Shown here piece by piece: positions 9,765-18,002 of a DNA stretch of 64,000 bases. This DNA comes from G965220305 sp965220305 (GTDB taxonomy: Bacteria; Chloroflexota; Dehalococcoidia; Lucifugimonadales; UBA3495), in assembly GCA_965220305.1 (NCBI GenBank), contig OZ244817.1:1302001-1366000 (forward strand), in the 5' to 3' direction. Position numbers and translations under genes: made by a program. Each line of letters begins with the position of its first letter. Positions within the stretch are counted from its first letter, which is position 1. The notes beneath the pieces are model-generated. The model saw nothing but the letters and a program-made list of their open reading frames with translations. It did not search any database and was not told the origin of the DNA.

Positions 9765-10125
9765 CGCTGAACCCCGTTTCGACGGGACCGACCGGACCGC
9801 CGCACACGGACGAGTGCTGCCCTACCAGAGCGGCGTGCTGTCCGAAGACTTCAAGGACCACCTGGAGAGCCTCAAGGAGGCCAGCGGCCTCACCTGGAGC
9901 GCCTTCTCCCAGACCATCGGCGTGGACCGCAAGCAGGTACGCCGCTGGCGCAGGAAGGGCGTCGAGCCCCCCGGGGGAGCCATGGAGTCCCTCTACCGCT
10001 TCGCGGGCCGGTTTCCCGGCGGCCTGGACATCCTCATGGGCGACGGCTTCCAGATGAACCTCTGGGAGACGGACGACCAGGAGGAGACGGAGGACGAGGA
10101 GAACCAGGAGGAAGAGGAGAGCTAG
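9751..10125 (+). CDS. XRE-like DNA-binding protein with acidic tail
   Basis: About 124 residues. Residues 30-60 (DFKDHLESLKEASGLTWSAF, then QTIGVDRKQVRRWRRKG) form a helix-turn-helix with a basic recognition helix. The last 20 residues are almost entirely Glu and Asp (EETEDEENQEEEES). Start overlaps the preceding HTH gene. The acidic tail suggests DNA mimicry, or a flexible contact to a basic partner; this is speculative. Likely the second half of a two-gene regulatory pair in the element. Confidence 0.65.
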   Translation: MTNRNAEPRFDGTDRTAAHGRVLPYQSGVLSEDFKDHLESLKEASGLTWSAFSQTIGVDRKQVRRWRRKGVEPPGGAMESLYRFAGRFPGGLDILMGDGFQMNLWETDDQEETEDEENQEEEES

Positions 10126-10200
10126 ACCCGGCCCACGGCGCCGCCGGCATTCGCCCGGTCCGTCCGCGCCGGCGGCCCATCAGACAAGACCTGTGGCGAT

Positions 10201-10260
10201 ATGAAAGAAGCGAAGAGACAGAAAAGACGGGGGAGGCCCGCCGAGGACGCCCCGGAATGA
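10201..10260 (+). CDS. Possible 19-residue basic peptide with AT-hook-like motif
   Basis: ATG at 10201 begins MKEAKRQKRRGRPAEDAPE and its TGA overlaps the ATG of the next small gene. KRRGRPAE resembles an AT-hook (core RGRP). There is no good ribosome binding site in front, so it may be only a leader read-through. Listed because it chains by overlap to two further genes. Confidence 0.2.
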   Translation: MKEAKRQKRRGRPAEDAPE

Positions 10261-10409
10261 AGGTCGTCGAGATCGACTTCAACCCCGGCCCCGACGCCGA
10301 GGAGCGGCTGCGCCGTCTCTTCACCATCCTGGTCAAGCTGGCCGACGACGACCTGCCCCTCCCAGGGACGGACCCGTCGCCGGACGACGGCAGCGAGGCG
10401 GAACGCTGA
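10257..10409 (+). CDS. 50-residue microprotein, PDAEERLRRLF family
   Basis: Reads MKVVEIDFNPGPDAEERL, then RRLFTILVKLADDDLPLPG and an acidic C-terminal end (PDDGSEAER). A short beta start followed by one amphipathic helix. The TGA overlaps the ATG of the PP-loop enzyme (TGATG), so the two are co-translated. A clear relative, with NPAPDAEDRL and RRLFTLLAKH, lies at 63815-63922 next to the second recombinase, which supports a real, conserved small gene of this class of mobile element. No biochemical function is known to me. A cofactor or regulator for recombinase or element maintenance is possible. Confidence 0.6.
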   Translation: MKVVEIDFNPGPDAEERLRRLFTILVKLADDDLPLPGTDPSPDDGSEAER

Positions 10410-11245
10410 TGCCTTACCCTCCGACCCTCACCGTCATCAGCCTCGGCGGAGGCGTGCAGTCCTCGGTCATGGCGCTCATGGCGAGCCAGGGGGCATTCGA
10501 CCCCGCGCCGGACTGCGCCATCTTCGCCGACACCCGTTGGGAGCTGCCCAGCATCTATGCACATCTGGAATGGCTTGCCAGTCATTTGACGTTCCCGCTG
10601 TACGTCGTGGACAACGGGCGCAGCCTCCGCGAGGACGTGAAGGCCCTCACCAATCATTCAGGCAGCACCCGCTATGTTGACATCCCCGTCTACCTCAAGG
10701 GACGCGAGGGAGAGGGAGATGGCATCGGGCGGAGGCAGTGCACCGACAACTACAAGATCAGGCCCATACGCAAGAAGATACGCGAGATGCTCGGACTGAA
10801 CAGGGGACAGCGGGTCCCGTCCGGCGTCAGCGTCGAGCTGTGGCTCGGCATCTCCACCGACGAGGCCATCCGCATGAAGGACTCCCGGGACCGGTGGATA
10901 ACGAACCGCTACCCGCTCATCGAGGCCGGCATGTCCCGGAGCGACTGCGCCGACTGGTGGGCCGCCCGCTACGACAGGCCCCTGGAACGCTCGGCCTGCG
11001 TCGCCTGCCCCTTCCAGTCCCGCCAGCGGTGGGTGGAGACGAAGCGCAGGTGGCCCGAGCTCTTCGCCGAGGCGGTGCAGATCGACGCCAACCTGCGGGA
11101 GGGGCTGGCCCTGGACAAGACCGCCCTACTGCACTCCCTGCGGATGCCCCTGGCCCAGGCGGTCGCGCTGGACGAGGCGGCCTGGGGAGACAACGGGCAG
11201 GCGGACGGCTTCGGCAACGAGTGCGAGGGGCATTGCGGCGTCTGA
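10409..11245 (+). CDS. PP-loop ATPase, PAPS reductase-like
   Basis: About 278 residues. An N-terminal PP-loop at residues 10-20 (SLGGGVQSSVM) matches the SGGxxS-type ATP pyrophosphatase signature. A central block RRQCTDNYKIRPIRKKIRE and a C-terminal cysteine set (ACVACPFQ, then ECEGHCG) are typical of phage- and plasmid-borne phosphoadenosine-phosphosulfate-reductase-like proteins. These activate a substrate with ATP. They are related to DndC and to tRNA-thiolation enzymes, so nucleic-acid or small-molecule sulfur or nitrogen transfer is possible, but no dnd partner genes are present. Genuine sulfate assimilation is unlikely because the usual neighbours are missing. Confidence 0.75.
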   Translation: MPYPPTLTVISLGGGVQSSVMALMASQGAFDPAPDCAIFADTRWELPSIYAHLEWLASHLTFPLYVVDNGRSLREDVKALTNHSGSTRYVDIPVYLKGREGEGDGIGRRQCTDNYKIRPIRKKIREMLGLNRGQRVPSGVSVELWLGISTDEAIRMKDSRDRWITNRYPLIEAGMSRSDCADWWAARYDRPLERSACVACPFQSRQRWVETKRRWPELFAEAVQIDANLREGLALDKTALLHSLRMPLAQAVALDEAAWGDNGQADGFGNECEGHCGV

Positions 11246-11264
11246 ACGGCGTGTTAGACCAGTG

Positions 11265-11293
11265 TTGATGCACCGATGTAGATATGTTATGCT
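11265..11293 (+). promoter_or_regulatory. Sigma-70-type promoter of vapBC
   Basis: TTGATG (11265-11270), a 17-base spacer and TATGCT (11288-11293). A start point seven bases on would fall at about 11300, almost at the antitoxin ATG (11302), which has no ribosome binding site. The antitoxin mRNA is therefore probably leaderless or nearly so. Confidence 0.55.
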
Positions 11294-11301
11294 TATGCAT
11301 C

Positions 11302-11559
11302 ATGAGAACTACGATCTCGCTTGACGACCAGCTTGCGAAGCAGGTGCGTCGCGCAGCCGAAGCCCGCGGCATCAGCGTAAGTGCCTTCATTGCCAGGACG
11401 TTGGACGACGCTCTGAAGCGTCGCGAGATGTCGGAGTCTCCGCCATTCCGGTTGGTAACCGTGCGCGGTGTTCACCTCCGCACCGGAGTCGATCTCGACC
11501 AGCCGAGGGCGCTCGACGCAGAGGATGACGAGGCCCTGTTCAAGCGTGGACGTCGATGA
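11302..11559 (+). CDS. VapB-type antitoxin (ribbon-helix-helix)
   Basis: 85 residues. MRTTISLDDQLAKQVRRAAE and GISVSAFIARTLDDALKRR form a complete N-terminal ribbon-helix-helix that would bind its own operator. The C-terminal part, with TGVDLDQPRALDAEDDEALF, would wrap the toxin. It lies six bases before the PIN-domain toxin. The start at 11302 is preferred to the in-frame ATG at 11284 because MRTTISLD is the family's usual beginning. Autoregulation by the VapBC complex is expected from the family. Confidence 0.85.
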   Translation: MRTTISLDDQLAKQVRRAAEARGISVSAFIARTLDDALKRREMSESPPFRLVTVRGVHLRTGVDLDQPRALDAEDDEALFKRGRR

Positions 11560-11565
11560 TTCGAT

Positions 11566-12009
11566 ATGTTGCTTCCTGACGTAAATGTCCTGATATACGC
11601 GCACGTCGAGGACTCGACCCCCGATCATGCCGAGTATGCGAGTTGGATCACCCGTTTGGCGACAGGGCCGGAACCGTTCGCTCTCTCCGTCCTCGTTCTG
11701 TCCGGCTTCATCCGAGTCGTGACCAACCCCCGAGTCTTCGACCCGCCGTCTACTCTCGATCAGTCGTTCGCGTTTGTATCCTCGCTGGCAGAACGCCCGA
11801 CAGCGCGCATTGTGGGTCCTGGCCCGGATCACCTGGACATATTCGAAAGATTGTGCCGTGAGTCCGGAGCCACCGGCAAACTGGTCGCTGACGCCCAGCA
11901 CGCGGCAATCGCTATGGAGCATGGCTGTACCATGGTGTCGACCGACTCCGACTTCAGCCGATTCCCAGGGCTTCGGTGGCAGCACCCGCTGCGCCCTGAC
12001 GGGGTGTAG
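11566..12009 (+). CDS. VapC-type PIN-domain ribonuclease toxin
   Basis: 147 residues. The PIN-domain acidic residues are in DVNVLIYAHVED (residues 5-16), the mid-protein Glu in LDIFERLCRESGATGKLVADAQ (with the ADA Asp), and TDSDFSRFPGLRWQHPL near the C terminus, as in the family branch that ends in FP-GL-xWxxPL. Such toxins cut tRNA or rRNA in a Mg2+-dependent way unless bound by VapB. Adjacent downstream of the antitoxin. The operon likely stabilises the integrated element. Confidence 0.88.
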   Translation: MLLPDVNVLIYAHVEDSTPDHAEYASWITRLATGPEPFALSVLVLSGFIRVVTNPRVFDPPSTLDQSFAFVSSLAERPTARIVGPGPDHLDIFERLCRESGATGKLVADAQHAAIAMEHGCTMVSTDSDFSRFPGLRWQHPLRPDGV

Positions 12010-12062
12010 CGTCATTCCATACTCCTGCCCAAGCCTCGGTCTGGGTAGTGCGGCGAATAGAC

Positions 12063-12103
12063 TGTACTACTCGCAGACCCCCTCCCGACAGGAGGCGGGT
12101 TTT
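12063..12103 (+). repeat. Conserved leader of recombinase copy 1: hairpin or attachment-site candidate
   Basis: TGTACTACTCGCAGACCC followed by a GGAGGCGGG arm and TTTT. The same segment, with only a few base changes, precedes the second recombinase in inverted orientation (62981-63019). It can fold as a hairpin followed by T residues. It ends about 30 bases before the recombinase start codon, where large serine recombinases often keep their attachment site. Whether it is a terminator or an att site cannot be decided from sequence alone. Confidence 0.5.
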
Positions 12104-12135
12104 CCTGATTTCAGAGTATGCCAAAGGAGGCAATC

Positions 12136-13731
12136 ATGGGGAGAACCACCGATAGGAACACGGAACCGAAACGGGCGGCCATCTACGCCCGCGTCTCGGA
12201 CAAGAGCCAGGCCTAGGAGGACAAGACTTCCCTATCCGAGCAGATAAGCGACATGGAAGCCTACTGCGAGGACAAGGGCATGACCATCACGGCACGCTAC
12301 CAGGAGGTCGGCCGGGGCTGGTCCAAGAAGCGGCCAGAGTTCCAGCGGATGCTGGCCGACGCCAAGATGGGACGCTTCGACACCATCGTCTGCTGGAAGT
12401 CCGACCGGCTCAGCAGGGGGATGTACCCCGCCGCCGCTCTCATGGAGGTCGTCGAGGCGTACCGCATCGGCATCGGGGCCGTCATGGACGCCATCGACAT
12501 GAAGACCTTCGGCCTCATGGCGGCCATCGGCAAAATAGAGCTGGACAACTTCCGCGAACGGGCCGGAATGGGCAAGCGCGGCAAGGCCAAGCAGGGACGG
12601 CTGCCCACCGGGTCGCCCCCCTACGGATACCGCGTCAACGACGCAGGCAACCTCCACGTCTACGAGCCGTAAGCCGAGTTCGTCCGCCGCATCTTCCGCC
12701 AGTACTCTGACGAAAGCATGACCGCACCGGCCATTGTCCTGGGGTTGGAGCGGGACAGCGCGCCCCTGCCGCCGAGGTCTCGAAATGGCGGAAGGAGCGG
12801 GTTCACGCCATCATGAGCGAGACCTACAGGGGCACCTATTGGTACGGCAAGACCAGTTGGGTCACCACCGAGGAGGGAACGCAGGGCACCAGGAACCCCA
12901 GGGACACCTGGATAGGGGTGCCGTTCCCGCCGCTGGTGGACGAGAAGACCTGGGAGCGGGTGCGGGCGCGCAAGTTCAAGCGGTTCAGCCATTCCAAGCG
13001 CAACACCAAGACCTTCTACCTCCTCCAGCACATGGTCAAATGCGCCGAGTGCGGGCTTGTACCTCGGCGGACGGGCCGTCACCAGCAATTACCAGACCCA
13101 GAACGGGAAGCGGTACGTCTACAAGGTCGATCCTCCCCGCCGCTACTACCGCTGCTTCGGGATGTCCGTCCACAAGTTGGAGTGCCGCAGGCCGGGTTTC
13201 ATCAAGGCCGAACATCTGGAGGAGTTCGTCTGGAACGAGGTCAAGAAGATGGTCCAGCACCCCGGCCTCATCGTGGCGGGCATTGAGTCTTTGAACACCC
13301 AGGAAGATGACGGCTGGGATAAGGAGATCGAAAGGGCCGAGCGCGAGCTGAACAGGGTGCAGTCAGAGGAGGACAGGGCCATCAGGCTGTACGTGTCGGG
13401 CAAGATCACCGAGGCCCAACTCGACCATCAGCGCAAGTTCATCACCGAGCGGTTGGAGACGCTCCGGGCCGAGCTGGGTGACTACCAGGCGCAGCAGAGG
13501 GCGCTGGCCGAGAAGCGCATCCTCATGGAGAACATCGTGGCCTGGGCCGGTAAGGTTAGGGACCGACTGGACGACGTGCCCTTCGAGAAGCGCCAGGACA
13601 TCCTGAAGCTGCTGCTCGACCAGGTGGTCATCGACCGTGACAACAACGTCCGTCTCACCCTGGGCATCCCTACGGAAGATCTCGTGTCAACTAAGAACTC
13701 TGAAACAAAGTTCGCAATTCGGTCTGCTTAG
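12136..13731 (+). pseudogene. Large serine recombinase, copy 1 (decayed)
   Basis: Site-specific integrase/resolvase. AAAGGAGG sits five bases before the ATG. Order: N-terminal catalytic domain with AAIYARVSDKSQ (catalytic Ser in RVSD), KSDRLSRGMYPAAALMEV, the recombinase domain, a zinc-ribbon CAECG followed later by C-containing YYRCFG, and a long C-terminal coiled coil (KEIERAERELNRVQSEEDRA). There are two in-frame stops: TAG at 12214-12216 (copy 2 reads QDAEDK here) and TAA at 12670-12672 (copy 2 reads EEEAE). There are two frame breaks, at about 12765 and 13055. Both stops fit a single G-to-T change in a Glu codon. It would have mobilised the upstream element and is very unlikely to be active. 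Confidence 0.8.
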
Positions 13732-13817
13732 GCCCACTTTTTCTGGCCTACATGTATCCGAGGCAAGACCGACCCGCCGAGACCCATCTCCTCGGTGCCT
13801 CCGCCCCCGTTGCCCGT

Positions 13818-14672
13818 CTACCCACCCATGCCGGGCGACCAATTGTAAATCTTCGCCAGTGTTCCGCCCATCAGTGCGACACGCTCTGAACCTGCGAGCT
13901 GGTCGGTAACCCGGAATGCCTCAACTCCCTGCTCGTAGGTCAACAGATTCACCGCCCTGGTCCAGTCGGTACCCCACAGGCACCGATCAAAGCCGAAGGC
14001 GTCGAATACCCTGATAAGAGGTTCCCAGATGTCCGGGTAGGGAAATGGCTCATGGGAAAGGGTGCAGGCACCGGAAATCTTGATGACTACGTTGTCGTAT
14101 TCTGCCAGCGAAAGCACGTTGGCCAAGTCGGCAAAGGGTTCGGGAGGGGCTGGGGGCTCGAAGGGTTGGACCAAGCCCACATGGTCAATCACTATCCGGG
14201 TATCTGGATGCCGGCGAGCCAGTTCACGTAAGAGAGGCAGCTTGGTCGAACACATAACATTCACCGGAACGCTGGCCTGGGCGCCGGCAGCGAGGATGCG
14301 ATTGAGACCCGGGTCGTCCGCTTCAAATGGCTGGGAGTTAAGCATGACGCGCGCCCCGACTACGCCGGGCCTCCCCGTCCACTCGGCTATCTCGTCAGCC
14401 ACCGTCTCCGACTGCGGATCAAATGGCTTGATCAGGCCGAACCGGCCCGGGTGTTTCGCGTATACCTCCAGTACGTAACTGGCATCGTAGCGATACATGG
14501 TGAATGGCGAAACCAACAAAGCCCCGTCAACACCGACTGCGTCCATCGCTGCCACCATATCGTCGCCGGTGACCTCATCGGGGCCCTGCAAGACTCCGCT
14601 CCAAGGACGTTCAGGACGGTTTCGCTCGTAGGCATGTACTTGGGAATCAATCGTCGGAGTCCGAGTCACCAT
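13818..14672 (-). CDS. Amidohydrolase family 2 (metal-dependent hydrolase/decarboxylase)
   Basis: 284 residues, full family length. TIM-barrel amidohydrolase markers: DSQVHAYERN near residue 9 (an aromatic-acid type variant of the DxH motif), VGARVMLNSQPF, IDHVGLVQPF near residue 160, and LWGTDWTRAVNL near residue 237 carrying the catalytic Asp. Closest in type to 2-pyrone-4,6-dicarboxylate lactonase and gamma-resorcylate decarboxylase relatives. The substrate cannot be told. The flavin oxidoreductase gene that follows at 14860 is on the same strand upstream, which suits a catabolic role for aromatic or lactone compounds. It converges with the decayed recombinase. Confidence 0.8.
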   Translation of the reverse strand: MVTRTPTIDSQVHAYERNRPERPWSGVLQGPDEVTGDDMVAAMDAVGVDGALLVSPFTMYRYDASYVLEVYAKHPGRFGLIKPFDPQSETVADEIAEWTGRPGVVGARVMLNSQPFEADDPGLNRILAAGAQASVPVNVMCSTKLPLLRELARRHPDTRIVIDHVGLVQPFEPPAPPEPFADLANVLSLAEYDNVVIKISGACTLSHEPFPYPDIWEPLIRVFDAFGFDRCLWGTDWTRAVNLLTYEQGVEAFRVTDQLAGSERVALMGGTLAKIYNWSPGMGG

Positions 14673-14859
14673 CGTCTCTCTCCCTATTTTTCATATATGC
14701 CGGGGCGGTGCGTGAGGTGCTGCGCCACAGATCCCCTGGATTCTTGACTGCGACACGTCAGTTTACACTTGGACCGGGCTTCGAATAGCAAAGGCCCTGG
14801 CACGGGGCAGAGCGCCATTAGATAGGTCTTCTGCGCCGGCTCAGCCGAAAGACCGGCGT

Positions 14860-15798
14860 TTAGCTAAAGTGGGGGATTACCTCTTCCCCCAGCACCTGAA
14901 TGGTCTGGAGCGCCTGTTCCTCTTCGTCCAGCGCGCACCGGAACAGGACCCGGTTTATGCCGACTCTCTCCAAGGCTTCCAGGTATTCGACGCACTCGCC
15001 AGGACCTCCCACAACCAACGTCTCCTCCAACTCCAGGGGTGCCATGCCCCGGTAGCCGTTTTCAAACAGCGGCCCGGTCTCTTGACGGGCGGCCTCGGCG
15101 GTCCGAGCCAGGTGAGCGTCTCGCCGCAGCACTACTTCGTTGGCTGCACCGTCACGGCCAAACTCGGCCAGGGCGTTCTGGTAAGACTGGACCCCCTGTT
15201 CTATCTGCGGTTGGCTCCACCCTGGGGCGATTACCCAGCCGTCGGCAATTTGCGCCGCCCGGCGCACTGCCGGGTCGGCTCCTCCGGCGATTAACATGGG
15301 CAAGGACTGTTGCCGGGGCTTGGGGTTGATGCGAATTCCTTCGTTGATGGTGTAATGGCGTCCCCGGTAGGTAACGTCGTCCTGCGACATCAGGGAGCGC
15401 ATAATTTCAAAGGTCTCCTCAAACCGGGGCGCCCGCACCCGCTGGGTGGTCTGGAAGGCCCGAAACGCCGCCGGGTCGTAACCCAAGCCGCAGATGATGG
15501 CCGTGCGGCCCCCGGAGATGACATCCAGGGTTGCCACCTGCTCCGCCAGCAAAATGGGGTTGTAGAAGGGCAATAGGAACAGGGGGAGTAGCTGCATCTC
15601 GCCGCTTATGGCGGCCACGTGAGATATGGTTGGCAGCACCTGGATGTAGTGGTCGTGGGTCAGGTGATGGTCGCCCAGGGATAGGGAGTCGAACCCCAGG
15701 TCGGCCATCAGCTTCACCTGGCCCACCAAACTTGCCAGCAACTCCGCGCTGTCCCGCTGGATGGAGTAGCTGGTGGTCAGCGACATGCCTATCTTCAT
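14860..15798 (-). CDS. LLM-class flavin-dependent oxidoreductase
   Basis: 312 residues with the luciferase-like TIM barrel: MKIGMSLTTSYS at the start, GFDSLSLGDHHLT, LLPFYNPILLAEQVATLDVISGGR (the conserved RxAEExATLDxxSxGR-like block) near residue 80, and PMLIAGGADPAVRRAAQIADGW near residue 170. These enzymes use FMN or F420 to oxidise diverse carbon substrates, in line with the abundance of such genes in SAR202-like Chloroflexota. One of three intact members in the window, only distantly alike. The specific substrate is unknown. Confidence 0.85.
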   Translation of the reverse strand: MKIGMSLTTSYSIQRDSAELLASLVGQVKLMADLGFDSLSLGDHHLTHDHYIQVLPTISHVAAISGEMQLLPLFLLPFYNPILLAEQVATLDVISGGRTAIICGLGYDPAAFRAFQTTQRVRAPRFEETFEIMRSLMSQDDVTYRGRHYTINEGIRINPKPRQQSLPMLIAGGADPAVRRAAQIADGWVIAPGWSQPQIEQGVQSYQNALAEFGRDGAANEVVLRRDAHLARTAEAARQETGPLFENGYRGMAPLELEETLVVGGPGECVEYLEALERVGINRVLFRCALDEEEQALQTIQVLGEEVIPHFS

Positions 15799-16041
15799 GG
15801 CTAGACTCCTTACACTGGGCTGGGAAGCCCGTCTAATACCCGTTGGCTAGGATAGTCGGTTGGGTCAGAGTCGGGCGCTCCGCCGAAGTCACGCTCCGCT
15901 ATTATAGCCTGAACCACCCCGGTTAAGGGCCTAATGCCTGGAAAGAGGGTCCTATACCCTGACGGGGCTTCCCTTCTCCGGTCCACCCATTTCCTGCCGG
16001 AGCTATAGGACACCGGAAACGGCGGTAGCCGCGCCAGGGGC

Positions 16042-17271
16042 CTAAGACCGGCGGAACTTGGGCGCCAGCAAGGCCAGAATGCCCACCAGAGCCAGTCCGA
16101 TAGCGGCGTTGATGTTGGCAGCCCAGGGAGCCCCCCAAATTCCAGCCATTGCCCCGGAGTTCAGACTGCCAAAGGTGTAGCTGTAAATGGCAAAAGAACG
16201 CAGTCCCAGGACCCGACCCCTGAACTCGGGCAGGGTAGTCTTGAGCAGGATGGTCAGCATCAAGACCTGGGTAGAAGAGAAGGAAGCCCCGGTGAACAGC
16301 AGGATGGCCAGGGACAAGTACAGCGAGGTTGAGGCGGAGAATGCCACCATGCTGAGGTGCCACATGACTACTGCCAGAACCAGCAGCTTACCTGTGGATC
16401 TCAGGTTGGGGACCGACGCCCAGCCCATTGAACCGAGCAGCGCGCCGATGCCAAAGGCGGAGATTAACATTCCCAGGCCCGTGGCTCCGACTCCCAACAC
16501 GTCCCGGGCGAAAATGGGCATTAAGGTGGTGTGCAAGGGCCAGCCGGTGAAGTTGATTATCACCGCCAGGACAAGCACAGCCCAAATTACCTGCTGTCCC
16601 TTGGCGTACTTCAGTCCATCAAGTACGGACCGGAGGATGGACTCCCTCTTTCGCATCTGGTTACTACTGATGTTCCCTATGGCTAGAGCGGAGCCGCCAC
16701 CCATGAAGTAAAGCGAGGCGATGACAGCGAAGGCCCCCTGGGGACCGAAGGTTTGAAACAATATGCCCCCAATCATGGGTCCAACCACTGTCGTCAGGTT
16801 CCGTCCCATGTTGGTCAGGGCGGCCCCGTTGGAGATACGGTCTTCGCTCAACGTGTCGGCGACCAGAGATTGGGCCGCCGGCATCTGGAATAGCCGGATA
16901 ACTCCTCCGGTCAACGTTATGGCGAAGATGTGCCAGACCTCCAAGCGCTCGCTGACTATCAGGACCAGCATTCCCAGGCCCAACATGGCCATGGTGAATT
17001 CCACCCCTGCCAGCAAGCGTTGCCGGGGCACCCGGTCGGCCACGGCGCCGGCGAAAAGAGCCATGAAGTTCAAGGCCATTCTGGCCGAACCCACTAGCCC
17101 CACCAGGAAGGGGGAGTCGGTGAGGGTCAGGACGAACCACCCCAGCACCACACTCTCCATCTGGGTACCCATACCCACCAGCGTCATGGAAGACCAGAGA
17201 AGACTGAAATTCCGCTGCCGAAAAATCGACAAGGGATAGGTTGCCCGATGTAATGTAGCGGTTAGATTCAA
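16042..17271 (-). CDS. MFS transporter (EntS/MFS_3-like)
   Basis: About 410 residues with 12 hydrophobic segments and typical MFS loops: FRQRNFSLLWSSMTLVGMG entering TM1, DRVPRQRLLAGVEF between TM2 and TM3, and GATGLGMLISAFGIGALLGS in the second half. Resembles EntS-type efflux proteins for small molecules. The start is uncertain. A TTG at 17271 gives a family-like N terminus (NLTATLHRATYPLSIFRQ). An ATG at 17346 would add 25 residues that run into the repeat-rich intergenic region. The substrate is unknown. Confidence 0.8.
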   Translation of the reverse strand: MNLTATLHRATYPLSIFRQRNFSLLWSSMTLVGMGTQMESVVLGWFVLTLTDSPFLVGLVGSARMALNFMALFAGAVADRVPRQRLLAGVEFTMAMLGLGMLVLIVSERLEVWHIFAITLTGGVIRLFQMPAAQSLVADTLSEDRISNGAALTNMGRNLTTVVGPMIGGILFQTFGPQGAFAVIASLYFMGGGSALAIGNISSNQMRKRESILRSVLDGLKYAKGQQVIWAVLVLAVIINFTGWPLHTTLMPIFARDVLGVGATGLGMLISAFGIGALLGSMGWASVPNLRSTGKLLVLAVVMWHLSMVAFSASTSLYLSLAILLFTGASFSSTQVLMLTILLKTTLPEFRGRVLGLRSFAIYSYTFGSLNSGAMAGIWGAPWAANINAAIGLALVGILALLAPKFRRS

Positions 17272-17366
17272 GCGATTACTTAATGCACTTCTTACAGGTC
17301 TTGAAATAAGATGGCCCAGGGACGCCCGTGTTCCACCCAGTAGCAAGGCTGCCTAAGCCCTTCCCG

Positions 17367-17506
17367 GGACGATTGCAAAGTCCCTCCATACAGTGGAATA
17401 TGCCCCCAAACCGTCTTTCCCGCGAAAGCGGGAATCCACAGTTCCAACCTTGGAGTCCTGCCATAACCGAGCGGACGGCGCGAATCGAACAACTTTGCAA
17501 TCGTCC
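17367..17506. repeat. MITE-like element with perfect 15-bp inverted ends
   Basis: GGACGATTGCAAAGT (17367-17381) and its exact reverse complement ACTTTGCAATCGTCC (17492-17506) bound a 140-bp segment without coding content. Outside both ends stands CCCTTCCCGGG (17358-17368 and 17512-17522). In the middle is a smaller palindrome (17417-17434). The layout is that of a non-autonomous miniature element. Confidence 0.5.
17417..17434. repeat. Palindromic repeat, GNRA-loop form
   Basis: TTCCCGC-GAAA-GCGGGAA, a perfect 7-bp stem with a GAAA tetraloop followed by TCC. It belongs with the dispersed GGATTCC...GGAAT palindromes at 47651-47686, 51335-51366 and 57314-57345. Confidence 0.55.
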
Positions 17507-17996
17507 TGACACCCTTCCCGGGCGCGGCTCCCCCAACCGGGGCTAGCCACCACATTCCGCCCCGGTAGGTGCGGAAGGCGTATCATCAGCTAGTTGCGGA
17601 GTAGCGGGCCTCAGCGAGCAGCCCGTTTTCCCAGTGGGGTATCAGGTGGTCGGCAAGCCAATTACGGAAAGTAGACCCACCAGGCCCAACCCTCCCGATT
17701 GATGACGAGACCACCCAAATGATGCAGGCCCCCCCACTATTACCCATACGTAGTGCAACCTATGGTCGCTCACCGCTAATTCCGCCGGACCAAGATTGAC
17801 CCGGAGTATCCGTCACCCCCCTTGGCCGATGGGGCATTGTAACCGATTGGGCCGCCCTCTCTCAACGCGGAACTGTGTGGTACAATCCTGTTGCCCAGCC
17901 CTACACACCCCTACTGGGTCTCTAGCCCCTAACCGCTAACCTGCCAGTTACCAGGGTATCGTCCCGGGGAAAAACCGCCGTGGACTGCAAGGGAGA
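17507..17996. other. Intergenic region, no gene seen
   Basis: About 490 bases between the miniature element and the CocE-family gene. No open frame reads as protein on either strand, no RNA gene is recognised, and no convincing promoter was found beyond the ribosome binding site AAGGGAG at its end. Confidence 0.4.
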
Positions 17997-18002
17997 ATGG
18001 GA

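Noticed and set aside
17150..17346. Extra 25 codons at the start of the MFS gene at 16 kb
   Set aside because: Sequence does not resemble the family and runs into repeat DNA; the shorter TTG start is preferred.
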